Assembly: GCF_003669035.1 (NCBI RefSeq)
Contig: NZ_CP033070.1
Location: 4,278,001-4,342,000, forward strand
Reading direction: 5' to 3'
Length of the DNA stretch: 64,000 nt
DNA from: Chryseobacterium sp. 3008163
GTDB taxonomy: Bacteria; Bacteroidota; Bacteroidia; Flavobacteriales; Weeksellaceae
Shown: piece after piece, positions 48,633 to 57,317 of the stretch
Position numbering within the stretch: position 1 is the stretch's first letter
How the letters are laid out: each line of letters begins with the position of its first letter
Position numbers and translations under genes: made by a program
The notes under the pieces: generated by a model
What the model saw: the letters and a program-made list of their open reading frames with translations, nothing else
Databases searched by the model: none
Told to the model about the DNA's origin: nothing

Positions 48633-50336
48633 ATGGAAAACTTTATAGTATCTGCAAGAAAATACCGCCCCCAACAGTTTGACACCGTTGTTGGGCAATC
48701 ACATATTACAGATACTTTAGAGCATGCTATAGAAGAAAATCAGTTAGCTCAGGCTCTGCTTTTCTGTGGTCCTCGTGGAGTAGGTAAGACGACTTGCGCA
48801 AGAATTTTAGCTAGAAAAATTAACGAAAAAGACGGTTCTGTTTCAGAAGATGGTTTCGCATATAATATATATGAGTTAGATGCTGCATCCAATAACTCTG
48901 TTGATGATATTCGTGAATTGATTGATCAGGTGCGTTTTGCTCCGCAGGTTGGTCAATATAAAGTATATATTATTGACGAGGTTCATATGTTGTCATCCGC
49001 AGCATTCAACGCCTTTCTGAAAACTTTGGAAGAACCGCCGGCTCATGCAATTTTTATTCTTGCAACGACTGAAAAGCATAAGATTATTCCTACCATCTTG
49101 TCTCGTTGTCAGATTTATGATTTCAAAAGAATTACAATTCTTGATATTCAAAGTCATTTAAAAGGTATTGCTGAAAAAGAAAATATTAAATATGAAGATG
49201 ATGCTTTGTATTTAATTGCTCAAAAAGCAGATGGAGCATTAAGAGATGCACTTTCTATTTTTGACAGACTTTCTACGTTTTCACAGAAGAATATTACGTT
49301 GGCAAAAGCTGCCGAAGTTCTCAATATTTTAGATTACGATCAGTATCTTAAAATTGTAGATTTTGCTAAAGAAAATAAAATTCCTGAAGTTCTTTTTGCT
49401 TTTAATGAAATAGTAAAACGAGGATTCGACCCGCATATTTTTATTGCAGGTTTAGGAAATCATTTCAGAGATTTAATGATGGCTCAGAATGCTTCAACAA
49501 TTGATTTAATTGAAGTAGGAGAGCAGACCAAAACGAAATTTGTCGAGCAGGCTCAGAAATGGAATGCCCAGCAATTAATCGATGGAATTGAGATTTGCAA
49601 TCACGCAGATATTAATTATAAAAATTCAAAGAACCCAAGGCTTACCGTAGAAATTGCTTTGATGCAATTGGCTTCTCTCACTGCAGGTGGAGATGTTGCT
49701 AAAAAAAAAGTTTATAATATTAGCTCCCTTTCTTCATGAAAAGCAGGAAGTGAAATTACCTTCAAAAATCGAAATTGAAGAAAAAAAGAGGAAGTAATTG
49801 TAAAACCTCAGAATACTGAACAGCCATCTGCGGAAATAACTATTAAAACTGCTTCAAAACCTTTATCAAGACCGAAATCTTCATCAGGTTTCAGCATCAA
49901 TTCTTTTATAAATAAAGAAGAAAAACAAGAAGTTGAAGAAATCGTTGCCGTAACAAATGATAATTTACAAGAACATCATTTCACAGAAACTGATCTTCAG
50001 TCTGAATGGAATCTAATGTTGATGAATCTTCGTGCAAAAGATCCCTTTGTATTTAATGCAATAAAGTCATTCAAACTTGAAAAGATTGATGAGAAAATGA
50101 TTCAGGTTCAGTACCCGTCAGAGTCTGCAAAAGTGGAATTTGACAAAATAAGTGGCGAATTTTTCAATCATTTTAAAAGAAAAGTAAATAATTACGCAAT
50201 CAAAATTGAATACAAACAAGATGTTCAAAATCTTAAGATTGAGGTACTTACAACCAAGAAAAAGTTTGAAAGGTTTGTAGAGATTAATCCTTTATTAAAA
50301 GATCTTGATGATTTAATGAAGTTTGATTTAACTTAA
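48633..50336 (+). CDS. dnaX: DNA polymerase III subunit gamma/tau, frame changes at two A-runs
   Basis: Clamp-loader ATPase. Residues 1-360 have Walker A GPRGVGKTT, Walker B DEVHMLSS, sensor 1 ATTEKHK and sensor 2 GALRDALS, without the Cys zinc module, as in other Bacteroidota. The frame stops at 49739 (368 residues, just past domain III) because of the A9 run at 49701-49709. With A8 or A11 it reads KKFIILAPFLHEKQEV. A second run, A7 at 49781-49787, needs one more A to continue as IEEKKEEVIVKP to the tau C-terminus (50016-50336: LMNLRAKDPFVFNAI...). The restored tau is about 567 residues. Errors are likely, but A9 slippage giving gamma and tau is a real alternative. Confidence 0.85.
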
Positions 50337-50349
50337 TTTTATATCTTTG
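50322..50349 (+). promoter_or_regulatory. Promoter of the small membrane protein gene
   Basis: TTTG at 50322-50325 and TATCTTTG at 50342-50349, 16 bases apart; the -7 box is a perfect TAnnTTTG. It lies at the very end of dnaX, 40 bases before the start at 50390. Confidence 0.5.
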
Positions 50350-50389
50350 TCAAATATTTGTGCTCAAAAATATTTTTTTGCCAAATTTA

Positions 50390-50565
50390 ATGACTTATAA
50401 AAAACTAGAAATAGACAATTCTTACGATTAAAGTGGAAAAATTATTATTCCCATATCTGTCTAATTTTACACCTGCTAATTTCTTTAGCAGTTATTTTAG
50501 TTTTGCTACTATTTATTATAGAAATTTCAGAAACTATTATCGATTTTATTGGTATAGCTAACTAA
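50390..50565 (+). CDS. Small single-helix membrane protein, frame-broken
   Basis: Too short for standard gene finding. The ATG at 50390 opens MTYKKLEIDN; one extra T in the TT at 50419-50420 brings in FLRLKWKNYYSHICLILHL, a hydrophobic helix of about 25 residues (to LLFIIEI), then SETIIDFIGIAN and a stop at 50563-50565. The restored length is 58 residues: a basic cytoplasmic start and one transmembrane helix. A perfect -7 promoter box lies upstream. No family is recognised. Confidence 0.5.
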
Positions 50566-50716
50566 ATTTCTTTCTCAAAAAATTCGGGAAAATCTATTAT
50601 TTTCCCATCCCCAATTTCATTACATTTTTGTACCCATTTTTTGAAAAGAATTATAAATTAACTTTATAAGGCTTTGTCATTGAATATAAAATTTAAATAA
50701 AATAATACTTTACAAT

Positions 50717-51799
50717 ATGAACTTAATAGATTTAAAAAACGACTGGATCAACGAGTTTCCCCAACCGATGATGATTGCAGGACCATGTAGTGCTGAAAGT
50801 GAAGCTCAAATGCTTGAAACAGCAAAAAGAATTAAAGATACCAATGCTCAGGTTCCAATTTTCCGTGCAGGAATCTGGAAACCGCGTACGAAACCAAATG
50901 GTTTTGAAGGAGTTGGAGTTATTGGATTAAATTGGTTAAAAAAAGTAAAACAAGAATACGGATTTAAAACCGCTACAGAAGTTGCCAATGCGCATCACGT
51001 TGCAGCAGCTTTGGAAGCCGATGTTGATATTCTCTGGATTGGTGCAAGATCAACAGTAAATCCTTTTACTGTTCAGGAAATTGCAGAAGCTTTGAAAGGA
51101 ACTAAGAAAACAGTTTTGGTCAAAAATCCTGTAAATCCGGATCTAGCATTATGGATTGGGGCTTTAGAAAGGCTTTTAGGACAAGATATTAAAAATTTAG
51201 GTGTCATTCACCGTGGTTTTTCAACGTACCAAAAGACAAAATACAGAAATAATCCCAATTGGCAGATTGCTTTAGATTTTAAAAGTCAATTCCCGAATAT
51301 TCCAATGCTCATCGATCCTTCGCATATTTGTGGTAACAGAACCGGTTTGGCGGATATTACGCAGGAAGCTTTAAATGTTGGTTACCAAGGAGCTATCATC
51401 GAATCGCATTCTAATCCGGATGAAGCTTGGAGTGATGCTTCTCAACAGATTACCCCCGAAGTTTTGGCTGAATTGATTTCAAACTTAAAAGTGAGAAATT
51501 CAGGAATAGCTGGTTTCGATAACGAAATGGGAAGACATAGAACATTGATTTCTGATCTTGATTTCCAAATGATAGAACTGCTTTCTCAAAGAATGAAAAT
51601 TTCAGAACAAATAGGAAAGCTGAAAAAAGAAAATGATATCGCCATCTTCCAGCCGGAACGTTGGAAAGTAATCACTGAGTATGCCATCCAAAAGGCAAAA
51701 GAAACAGGAATGTCTCAGGATTTTATTGAAAAGGTTTTCAAAGCGATTCATGAAGAATCTATTGAAAAGCAAAATAATATTATGATCGACAGAAAATAA
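50717..51799 (+). CDS. Bifunctional DAHP synthase / chorismate mutase (type II)
   Basis: A fusion of two shikimate-pathway enzymes in 360 residues. Residues 1-260 are a KDO8P-synthase-like (type I-beta) DAHP synthase with IAGPCSAES, FRAGIWKPRTKP and DPSHICGNR; it condenses erythrose 4-phosphate and phosphoenolpyruvate. Residues about 265-360 are an AroQ-type chorismate mutase (RTLISDLDFQMIELLSQRM, IAIFQPERW), which also acts as a feedback sensor in this fusion type. Common in Bacteroidota. It is followed by rsgA after 105 bases. Confidence 0.93.
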   Translation: MNLIDLKNDWINEFPQPMMIAGPCSAESEAQMLETAKRIKDTNAQVPIFRAGIWKPRTKPNGFEGVGVIGLNWLKKVKQEYGFKTATEVANAHHVAAALEADVDILWIGARSTVNPFTVQEIAEALKGTKKTVLVKNPVNPDLALWIGALERLLGQDIKNLGVIHRGFSTYQKTKYRNNPNWQIALDFKSQFPNIPMLIDPSHICGNRTGLADITQEALNVGYQGAIIESHSNPDEAWSDASQQITPEVLAELISNLKVRNSGIAGFDNEMGRHRTLISDLDFQMIELLSQRMKISEQIGKLKKENDIAIFQPERWKVITEYAIQKAKETGMSQDFIEKVFKAIHEESIEKQNNIMIDRK

Positions 51800-51806
51800 A
51801 AGTAGG

Positions 51807-51890
51807 AAATAGGTCTAAGGATTTAGAATTGAAAATTGCTTCTTAATAGCTCAAACTAAATCCTTTTACCTAAATCCTAATTCCTTATAT
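51807..51890. repeat. Heptanucleotide-phased tract before rsgA
   Basis: In one 7-base frame the spacer reads AAATAGG, TCTAAGG, ATTTAGA, ATTGAAA, ATTGCTT, CTTAATA, GCTCAAA, CTAAATC, CTTTTAC, CTAAATC, CTAATTC, CTTATAT. Neighbouring units are related but the tract is degenerate. It runs straight into the rsgA -7 box. Confidence 0.55.
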
Positions 51891-51893
51891 TTG
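51886..51893 (+). promoter_or_regulatory. -7 promoter box of rsgA
   Basis: TATATTTG matches TAnnTTTG perfectly and ends 11 bases before the rsgA start. The region upstream is the heptamer tract. Confidence 0.5.
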
Positions 51894-51904
51894 CACTCAT
51901 ATAT

Positions 51905-52831
51905 ATGAAAGGAAAAATCATTAAATCTACAGGAAGCTGGTATCAGGTTTTGGAAACAGGAACCGATAAAATTTTTGAGGCGAGAATTCGTGGTAAATTC
52001 AAGCTGATCAAAACCAGACTGACCAATCCTCTTGCTGTGGGTGATTTTGTTGAATTTCAATTGGAACAGGATGATATTGCATGGATTACGAAAATCGATC
52101 CACGTAGAAATTACCTGATCAGGAAAGCCGTTAACCTTTCTAAAGAAGCACACATCATTGCTTCAAACATTGATATAGCTTGTTTTATATTTACCTTAAA
52201 ACATCCTGAAACATCTTTCGGTTTTCTGGACCGTTTCCTTGCTTGTTGTGAAGCTTACAACATCAAACCACTTATTCTTTTCAATAAAATGGATGTTTTG
52301 AATGAGGAAGAAATAGAAGTGGTAAAAGATATTCAGTTTTTGTATCAGGAAATTGGTTATGACAGTTTAGAGATTTCATCTTATTCTAAACTTAATCTGG
52401 AAGGTTTACAAGACCTTCTAAAAGACCAGACTTCTGTATTTTTCGGTCATTCCGGATGTGGTAAATCTACTTTAGTTAACGCATTGCAACCTGATCTAAA
52501 TCTACGTACATCAGAAATTTCAGACACTCATCTTAAAGGTAAACATACAACTACTTTTGCTCAGATGCATTTTTGGCATTTCGGTGGAAATGTAATTGAT
52601 ACTCCCGGTGTGAGGGAGTTTGCAATGATTGATATTGAAAAAGAAGAAGTTCAGCACTATTTTCCTGAAATATTCAGAAAGAGAAAAGAGTGTAAATTTC
52701 ACAACTGTATGCATATCAACGAACCAAAATGTGCCGTTCTTGATTCTTTAGAGACGGGTGAAATTCAACATTCACGATATTCTACGTATATCAAACTGAT
52801 GGAGGAGGCTGAAGAAAATTCTCAAAACTAA
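51905..52831 (+). CDS. rsgA: Ribosome small subunit-dependent GTPase A
   Basis: A circularly permuted GTPase that helps mature the 30S ribosomal subunit. The 308-residue protein has an N-terminal OB fold, then the permuted motifs NKMD (G4), GHSGCGKSTLVNAL (G1) and DTPGVREF (G3), and a C-terminal zinc site (CKFHNCMHINEPKC). Length and order are typical. Confidence 0.95.
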   Translation: MKGKIIKSTGSWYQVLETGTDKIFEARIRGKFKLIKTRLTNPLAVGDFVEFQLEQDDIAWITKIDPRRNYLIRKAVNLSKEAHIIASNIDIACFIFTLKHPETSFGFLDRFLACCEAYNIKPLILFNKMDVLNEEEIEVVKDIQFLYQEIGYDSLEISSYSKLNLEGLQDLLKDQTSVFFGHSGCGKSTLVNALQPDLNLRTSEISDTHLKGKHTTTFAQMHFWHFGGNVIDTPGVREFAMIDIEKEEVQHYFPEIFRKRKECKFHNCMHINEPKCAVLDSLETGEIQHSRYSTYIKLMEEAEENSQN

Positions 52832-52963
52832 ATTTTACTGCTTTAAAAATTCATTGTGAGTTTGCTTTATTGATTCGAATTGAATCGATAATTTATTTGC
52901 GTCTTAAGATTTGTATTTCCTTATTGCGAAATATATAATAAAATCATTGGATTATTATAAATA

Positions 52964-53046
52964 CAAAACCCAGCCGAAGCTGGGTAAAAACTAATAACCA
53001 TGAAAACTCAAATTAAACATGAGAATCGAATTTATAGTTGCAATTT
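52964..53046 (-). ncRNA. Candidate minus-strand small RNA
   Basis: On the minus strand a perfect -7 box TATTTTTG (53053-53060) would start a transcript near 53046. About 60 bases on it reaches a hairpin ACCCAGC-TTCG-GCTGGGT followed by TTTTG, a plausible terminator, giving an RNA of about 80 nt. There is no minus-strand gene nearby that would need this terminator. Confidence 0.3.
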
Positions 53047-53130
53047 GTGTGCCAAAAATAGATGTCATATTTCTTAATAAATGTTATTTTGTGTTAAAAT
53101 TAAATTAAAATTATATTTAGATATTTTTCG

Positions 53131-53138
53131 TAATTTTG
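53131..53138 (+). promoter_or_regulatory. -7 promoter box of ndk
   Basis: TAATTTTG matches TAnnTTTG perfectly, 24 bases before the ndk start codon. Confidence 0.5.
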
Positions 53139-53162
53139 TGCCATTAAAAAATATATACATTT

Positions 53163-53579
53163 ATGTCTAACATTACATTCACTATGATTAAGCCTGATGC
53201 AGTTGCTGATGGGCACATCGGAGCTATTTTAGGGAAAATTTCAGAAGGAGGTTTCAAAATCAAAGCTTTAAAATTAACTCAGCTTACTGTTGCTGATGCT
53301 AAAAAATTCTACGAAGTACATGCTGAAAGACCATTTTATGGAGAATTGGTTGACTTCATGAGTTCAGGACCAATTGTTGCTGCAGTTTTGGAAAAAGATA
53401 ACGCAGTTGAAGATTTCAGAACTTTAATTGGTTCTACAAATCCTGCTGACGCTGCTGAAGGAACTATCAGAAAAATGTTTGCTAGAAGTATCGGAGAGAA
53501 TGCTGTACACGGATCTGATTCTGATGAGAATGCTCTTATCGAAGCACAATTTCATTTTTCAGGAAGAGAGATTTTCTAA
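53163..53579 (+). CDS. ndk: Nucleoside-diphosphate kinase
   Basis: A 138-residue enzyme that balances nucleoside triphosphate pools by phosphate transfer through a histidine. The start [10 protein letters not shown] and the active-site motif NAVHGSDS are plain, and the length is typical. Monocistronic with its own promoter and terminator. Confidence 0.97.
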   Translation: MSNITFTMIKPDAVADGHIGAILGKISEGGFKIKALKLTQLTVADAKKFYEVHAERPFYGELVDFMSSGPIVAAVLEKDNAVEDFRTLIGSTNPADAAEGTIRKMFARSIGENAVHGSDSDENALIEAQFHFSGREIF

Positions 53580-53931
53580 TCAAAACTCTTAAAAATAAAA
53601 AAATCCGGAAATTTTCCGGATTTTTTTGTTTTAAGTAATTAATTGAAATTTTTCTGCCATTTCGTCATTAAAAATATTTCAATCAATCATAATATGATTA
53701 TAGTTTTTAATTAAAATAATAATAAATAATTAAAATTATGTTATCAATTTCGCAAAAATGTTTTGGTATAATTGTTTAGTTTGTGTAGAAACATTGTTAT
53801 TGTGAAAAATTCTTTGTTTTACGGGTGGTCTTAATCTTGAAAAAATCAGAACTTTACATTAGTTAAAACAAGATAAATTAACATCAAAATAGAAACTAAC
53901 AAACCTTAGTGCTTTCAAGCAGTTTTTTGAT
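53580..53931. other. 352-bp convergent intergenic region between ndk and rpe
   Basis: Apart from the ndk terminator, only AT-rich sequence is seen; no gene or repeat. Confidence 0.5.
53603..53627 (+). terminator. Terminator of ndk
   Basis: ATCCGGAA (53603-53610) pairs with TTCCGGAT (53614-53621), flanked by A and T runs, 23 bases after the stop. Confidence 0.88.
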
Positions 53932-54582
53932 TTATACTTTTAAAAGCTCTATTGTTCTTTCCGGACTTTCGGCTGAAAAAACTGCATTGCCTGCAACTAA
54001 AACGTCAGCACCCGCTTCAAACAATTTAGAAGCATTATCTAAATTTACACCGCCGTCAATTTCTATTAAAGCTGTAGAATTATTGCTTAAAATTAAATCT
54101 TTAGCCTCTGCAATCTTCTTATAGGTATTCTCGATAAATTTCTGACCACCAAATCCCGGATTTACACTCATCAATAAAACCAAATCTACATCGGCAATAA
54201 TATCTTCAAGCATTAAAACAGGCGTAGAAGGATTAAGTACAACACCAGCTTTCGCGCCTTTGCTCTGAATTAAATTAATAGTTCTGTGAAGATGTGTACA
54301 CGCTTCGTAATGTATAGAAACTAAATCTGCTCCGTATTCAATGAATTCTTCAACATACTTTTCGGGTTCTAAAATCATTAAATGCACATCTACGAATTTT
54401 TTTGCATGTTGCTGAATGGTTTTCATCACGGGAAAACCAAAAGATATATTGGGAACAAATCTTCCGTCCATCACATCAACATGTAGCCAATCGGCTTGAG
54501 AATTGTTGAGCATTTCGATATCTCTTTGCAGATTCCCGAAGTCTGCGGATAATAGGGAAGGAGCGATGAGTTTAGTTTTCAT
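53932..54582 (-). CDS. rpe: Ribulose-phosphate 3-epimerase
   Basis: A 216-residue TIM-barrel enzyme that interconverts ribulose 5-phosphate and xylulose 5-phosphate in the pentose phosphate pathway. Motifs: LLSADFGNL, HVDVMDGRFVPN, VHLMI, SVNPGFGGQKF and EIDGGV, all with their metal and phosphate ligands. It is 24 bases after the small membrane protein gene. Confidence 0.96.
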   Translation of the reverse strand: MKTKLIAPSLLSADFGNLQRDIEMLNNSQADWLHVDVMDGRFVPNISFGFPVMKTIQQHAKKFVDVHLMILEPEKYVEEFIEYGADLVSIHYEACTHLHRTINLIQSKGAKAGVVLNPSTPVLMLEDIIADVDLVLLMSVNPGFGGQKFIENTYKKIAEAKDLILSNNSTALIEIDGGVNLDNASKLFEAGADVLVAGNAVFSAESPERTIELLKV

Positions 54583-54606
54583 TTTTACTTATATTTCTTT
54601 TACTTT

Positions 54607-54906
54607 TTAAAATGGATTGACAAATAGAAAATAATACGAAAATATGCCTAAGATCAATATCGCTTCTATGATTGCTAGCTTAATATTATTTATTTTAATT
54701 ACCAATAATCTATCAATGACAAACAATATTAGTGGAACAATACTTATAATTAATAGTGTTTCAAGAATCATATTGTAGGCAGATCCTATTTTTGGAGGAT
54801 TAAAAATTTTATATATCATTAAAAATAATACGTAGGCGAAAAATAATGTCGCTATAATTGACACAAAAGTTGGCTTTCGTATTAAATGACTGAAAAAACT
54901 TTTCAT
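54607..54906 (-). CDS. Small hypothetical membrane protein
   Basis: A 99-residue protein with three hydrophobic helices (about 14-34, 47-67 and 75-95) and short basic ends. No family is recognised. It lies one base after the M42 peptidase gene, so the two are cotranscribed, with rpe following. Confidence 0.65.
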   Translation of the reverse strand: MKSFFSHLIRKPTFVSIIATLFFAYVLFLMIYKIFNPPKIGSAYNMILETLLIISIVPLILFVIDRLLVIKINNIKLAIIEAILILGIFSYYFLFVNPF

Positions 54907-54907
54907 C

Positions 54908-55984
54908 TTAATGATACTTCAGTTTCATTTCCGGTGTAATCTTCAATAATGTTTCGTAGATTAACTGAATCACATTTCCTACATCTTCTTTTGAAACCAT
55001 TTCTACTGTAGTATGCATGTATCTTAAAGGCAATGAAATCAATGCGCTTGGTACACCTCCGTTCGAATGTGCAAACGCATCAGTATCTGTTCCTGTAGCT
55101 CTGCTTGCAGCAGCTCTTTGGAAAGGGATTTCTTTCTTTTTTGCAGTATCAATAATCAATTCTCTGATCACATGGTGAACGCTTGGTGCAAAGAAAACTA
55201 CCGGGCCATCACCACATTTCTGATCGCCTTCTTTTTTCTTCTCAATCATTGGAGTTGTCGTATCATGCGTAACATCTGTTACAATAGCAATATTTGGTTT
55301 GATGGTATCAGCGATCATATCTGCACCATACAAGCCAACCTCTTCCTGAACGGAATTGGTAATATATAAACCAAACGGAAGTTGTTTTTTATTCTCTTTT
55401 AAAAGTCTTGCAACTTCAGCAATCATAAACCCTCCGATTCTGTTATCCAAAGCTCTGCAGACAAAATAACGGTCATTCATTTCGAAAAACTCGTCAGGAT
55501 AGGTAATCATACATCCAACGAAAATTCCTAAATCTTCAACTTCCTGTTTTGTAGTTGCACCGCAATCAATGAAAATGTTTTCAATTTTTGGTGTCGGTTC
55601 GTTTTGGTTTGCGCTTCTTGTGTGAATAGCAGGCCATCCGAAAACTCCTTTTACAATTCCTTTATCACCATGAATATGGACGATTTTTGAAGGGGCAATC
55701 GTTTGATCAGAACCTCCGTTTCTGATAACATAAATCAATCCGTCATCTGTAATATAATTGACATACCAAGAAATTTCATCAGCGTGAGCTTCAATCACCA
55801 CTTTGAATTCGGCTTCAGGATTAATGATTCCGTAGCAGGTTCCGTAATGATCTACCTCGATTTTATCAACGTATGGAGTGATGTAATCCATCCAGACTTC
55901 CTGACCTCTGTGTTCGTATCCGGTTGGTGATGAAGTGTTTAAATATTTTTCTAAAAATTTCAAAGATTTCTTCTCGAATTTCAT
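54908..55984 (-). CDS. M42 family metallopeptidase
   Basis: A 358-residue di-metal aminopeptidase. Metal ligands and catalytic residues fall in AHADEISW (His-x-Asp), CRALDNRIGG, VQEEVGLYGA (the catalytic Glu-Glu), VTDVTHD and the C-terminal LRYMHTTVEMV. M42 peptidases trim short peptides; some were once called endoglucanase M or glutamyl aminopeptidase. Cytoplasmic, no signal peptide. Confidence 0.93.
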   Translation of the reverse strand: MKFEKKSLKFLEKYLNTSSPTGYEHRGQEVWMDYITPYVDKIEVDHYGTCYGIINPEAEFKVVIEAHADEISWYVNYITDDGLIYVIRNGGSDQTIAPSKIVHIHGDKGIVKGVFGWPAIHTRSANQNEPTPKIENIFIDCGATTKQEVEDLGIFVGCMITYPDEFFEMNDRYFVCRALDNRIGGFMIAEVARLLKENKKQLPFGLYITNSVQEEVGLYGADMIADTIKPNIAIVTDVTHDTTTPMIEKKKEGDQKCGDGPVVFFAPSVHHVIRELIIDTAKKKEIPFQRAAASRATGTDTDAFAHSNGGVPSALISLPLRYMHTTVEMVSKEDVGNVIQLIYETLLKITPEMKLKYH

Positions 55985-56036
55985 ATTTGAGGAATGATTT
56001 TTGTAGTTAAGTTTCGTTATAATACGTGTAAAAATA

Positions 56037-56744
56037 ATGAAATTTCATAAAATCACCTTTCTTTTTCTGTTCTTTTTTGGTGTTGCTGCATTCGGGCAGC
56101 AAAGGGATTCTATTATTGCTAAACCATTGAATCAATATCCACCAGAATTATTAAAAACTGATGAATTTGGCAATAAATATTATTATGATGAAAGTCAGAA
56201 GGCTAAAATCTATGAGATTAACGGTGAGACTGTAGTGGTGATGGATGAATTGGTTTTGCTTAATAAACCTAAGTTTAATAATCAATTGGATAAGAATTAT
56301 TATTTCTTCCTAAATAAAAAATTATATAGAGTTTATCCATTATTCCTAACGGCATTGCAGCAATACAGAGATATTCAGGTTGAAATGAAGATTATGGATA
56401 CCGCAGCTAAAAGGAAATATATCAAAGACCGTCAAAATATGCTTGCAGATCAATATGAAAAGCAACTAAGAGATTTAACGACAACAGAAGGTCAGGTTTT
56501 TGCAAAATTAATGAACAGAGCAACCGGCAAAAATGTTTTTGAAATCATTAAAGAAATGCGTGGTGGCTGGAGTGCTTTCTGGTGGAATGTAAAAGGTAAA
56601 TTGGCAGATATCGATTTAAAAGACCGATACAATCCACATAAAAATAGAACCGATGAATTTTTAGAATCTCTATTGCAATCCAATTGGAATTCCGGTTATT
56701 TGCAACCTTATCCCGGAGCTAGAGATTTTAAAGTTTCAAAATAA
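56037..56744 (+). CDS. DUF4294 domain-containing exported protein
   Basis: A 235-residue protein with a signal peptide (to AAFGQ) and the DUF4294 domain: VVVMDELVLL, LDKNYYFFLNKKLYRVYP and GWSAFWWNVKGKLADID. Restricted to Bacteroidota, with no known function. It is divergent from the M42 gene (52 bases between starts). Confidence 0.88.
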   Translation: MKFHKITFLFLFFFGVAAFGQQRDSIIAKPLNQYPPELLKTDEFGNKYYYDESQKAKIYEINGETVVVMDELVLLNKPKFNNQLDKNYYFFLNKKLYRVYPLFLTALQQYRDIQVEMKIMDTAAKRKYIKDRQNMLADQYEKQLRDLTTTEGQVFAKLMNRATGKNVFEIIKEMRGGWSAFWWNVKGKLADIDLKDRYNPHKNRTDEFLESLLQSNWNSGYLQPYPGARDFKVSK

Positions 56745-56745
56745 T

Positions 56746-56780
56746 AAAAATTCCTGTAAAAATATTTTACAGGAATTTTT
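56746..56780. terminator. Bidirectional terminator between DUF4294 and Nudix genes
   Basis: Bases 56746-56761 and 56765-56780 are exact inverted copies (16-bp stem, three-base loop) with flanking A and T runs. It overlaps the end of the Nudix gene. Confidence 0.88.
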
Positions 56781-57183
56781 CTTTTAATTTTTCAAAAACA
56801 ATTTTATCAACCGGTAAGGTAAAAGGATTTACTTCTGTATCTATAGGAAGCCATTCTGTTTTTTCTATGCAAGGGTCGAGAATCAGAAAATCTTCTTCAT
56901 TGGTAATTTTCACCATATAATATATAGTAAGAAGTTGCTCATTTTCTCTGAATCTGGAAACTAAGAAATCTTCCTGCGTGTAAAGATGTTCTACGATATC
57001 TATTTTTACGTTGAGTTCTTCATCAAACTCACGGTGAAGACATTCTGTTAATCCTTCTCCGAATTCCAATCCGCCACCAGGAAACTTTAATAAAGGTTGT
57101 CCTGCATATTCTTCAAAAAGCGTGAGAACTTTATTGTCTTTTACTGCACAGGCATAAACTCTCACGTTAATCTTATCAATCAT
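56767..57183 (-). CDS. NUDIX hydrolase
   Basis: A 138-residue protein with a complete Nudix box, GGGLEFGEGLTECLHREFDEEL, at about residues 36-57, where the Glu residues bind the metal. These enzymes hydrolyse nucleoside-diphosphate-linked compounds; the substrate is not predictable here. Its last codons form part of the bidirectional terminator. Confidence 0.9.
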   Translation of the reverse strand: MIDKINVRVYACAVKDNKVLTLFEEYAGQPLLKFPGGGLEFGEGLTECLHREFDEELNVKIDIVEHLYTQEDFLVSRFRENEQLLTIYYMVKITNEEDFLILDPCIEKTEWLPIDTEVNPFTLPVDKIVFEKLKEKFL

Positions 57184-57217
57184 ATGTAATATTTTGTAAA
57201 GCTAAAATAAGGAAAAT

Positions 57218-57317
57218 AGTTAAAAGTTAAGAGTTATCAATTATGAATTATGAGTTTTCAAAATATGTAATTTTTATTTAGATTACCAACTATAACTAAT
57301 AAGACATCATTCATCAC
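57218..57317. repeat. Heptanucleotide-phased tract between Nudix and mnmD genes
   Basis: The 7-mers AGTTAAA, AGTTAAG, AGTTATC, AATTATG, AATTATG, AGTTTTC cover 57218-57259. In the same phase the region continues with weaker units, including AACTATA, ACTAATA, ATTCATC, ACCTATA and ACTTTAT, up to the mnmD stop. Confidence 0.6.

Larger units (their letters stand above)
52832..53162. other. 331-bp intergenic region between rsgA and ndk
   Basis: It holds a strong GC-rich hairpin at 52968-52985, a possible minus-strand small RNA, and the ndk promoter. A 25-codon frame at 53000-53077 is not supported. Confidence 0.6.

Noticed and set aside
53000..53077. A 25-codon frame with CNLCAKNRC
   Set aside because: It lies between a hairpin and the ndk promoter and has no sign of translation; the cysteines alone are weak evidence.
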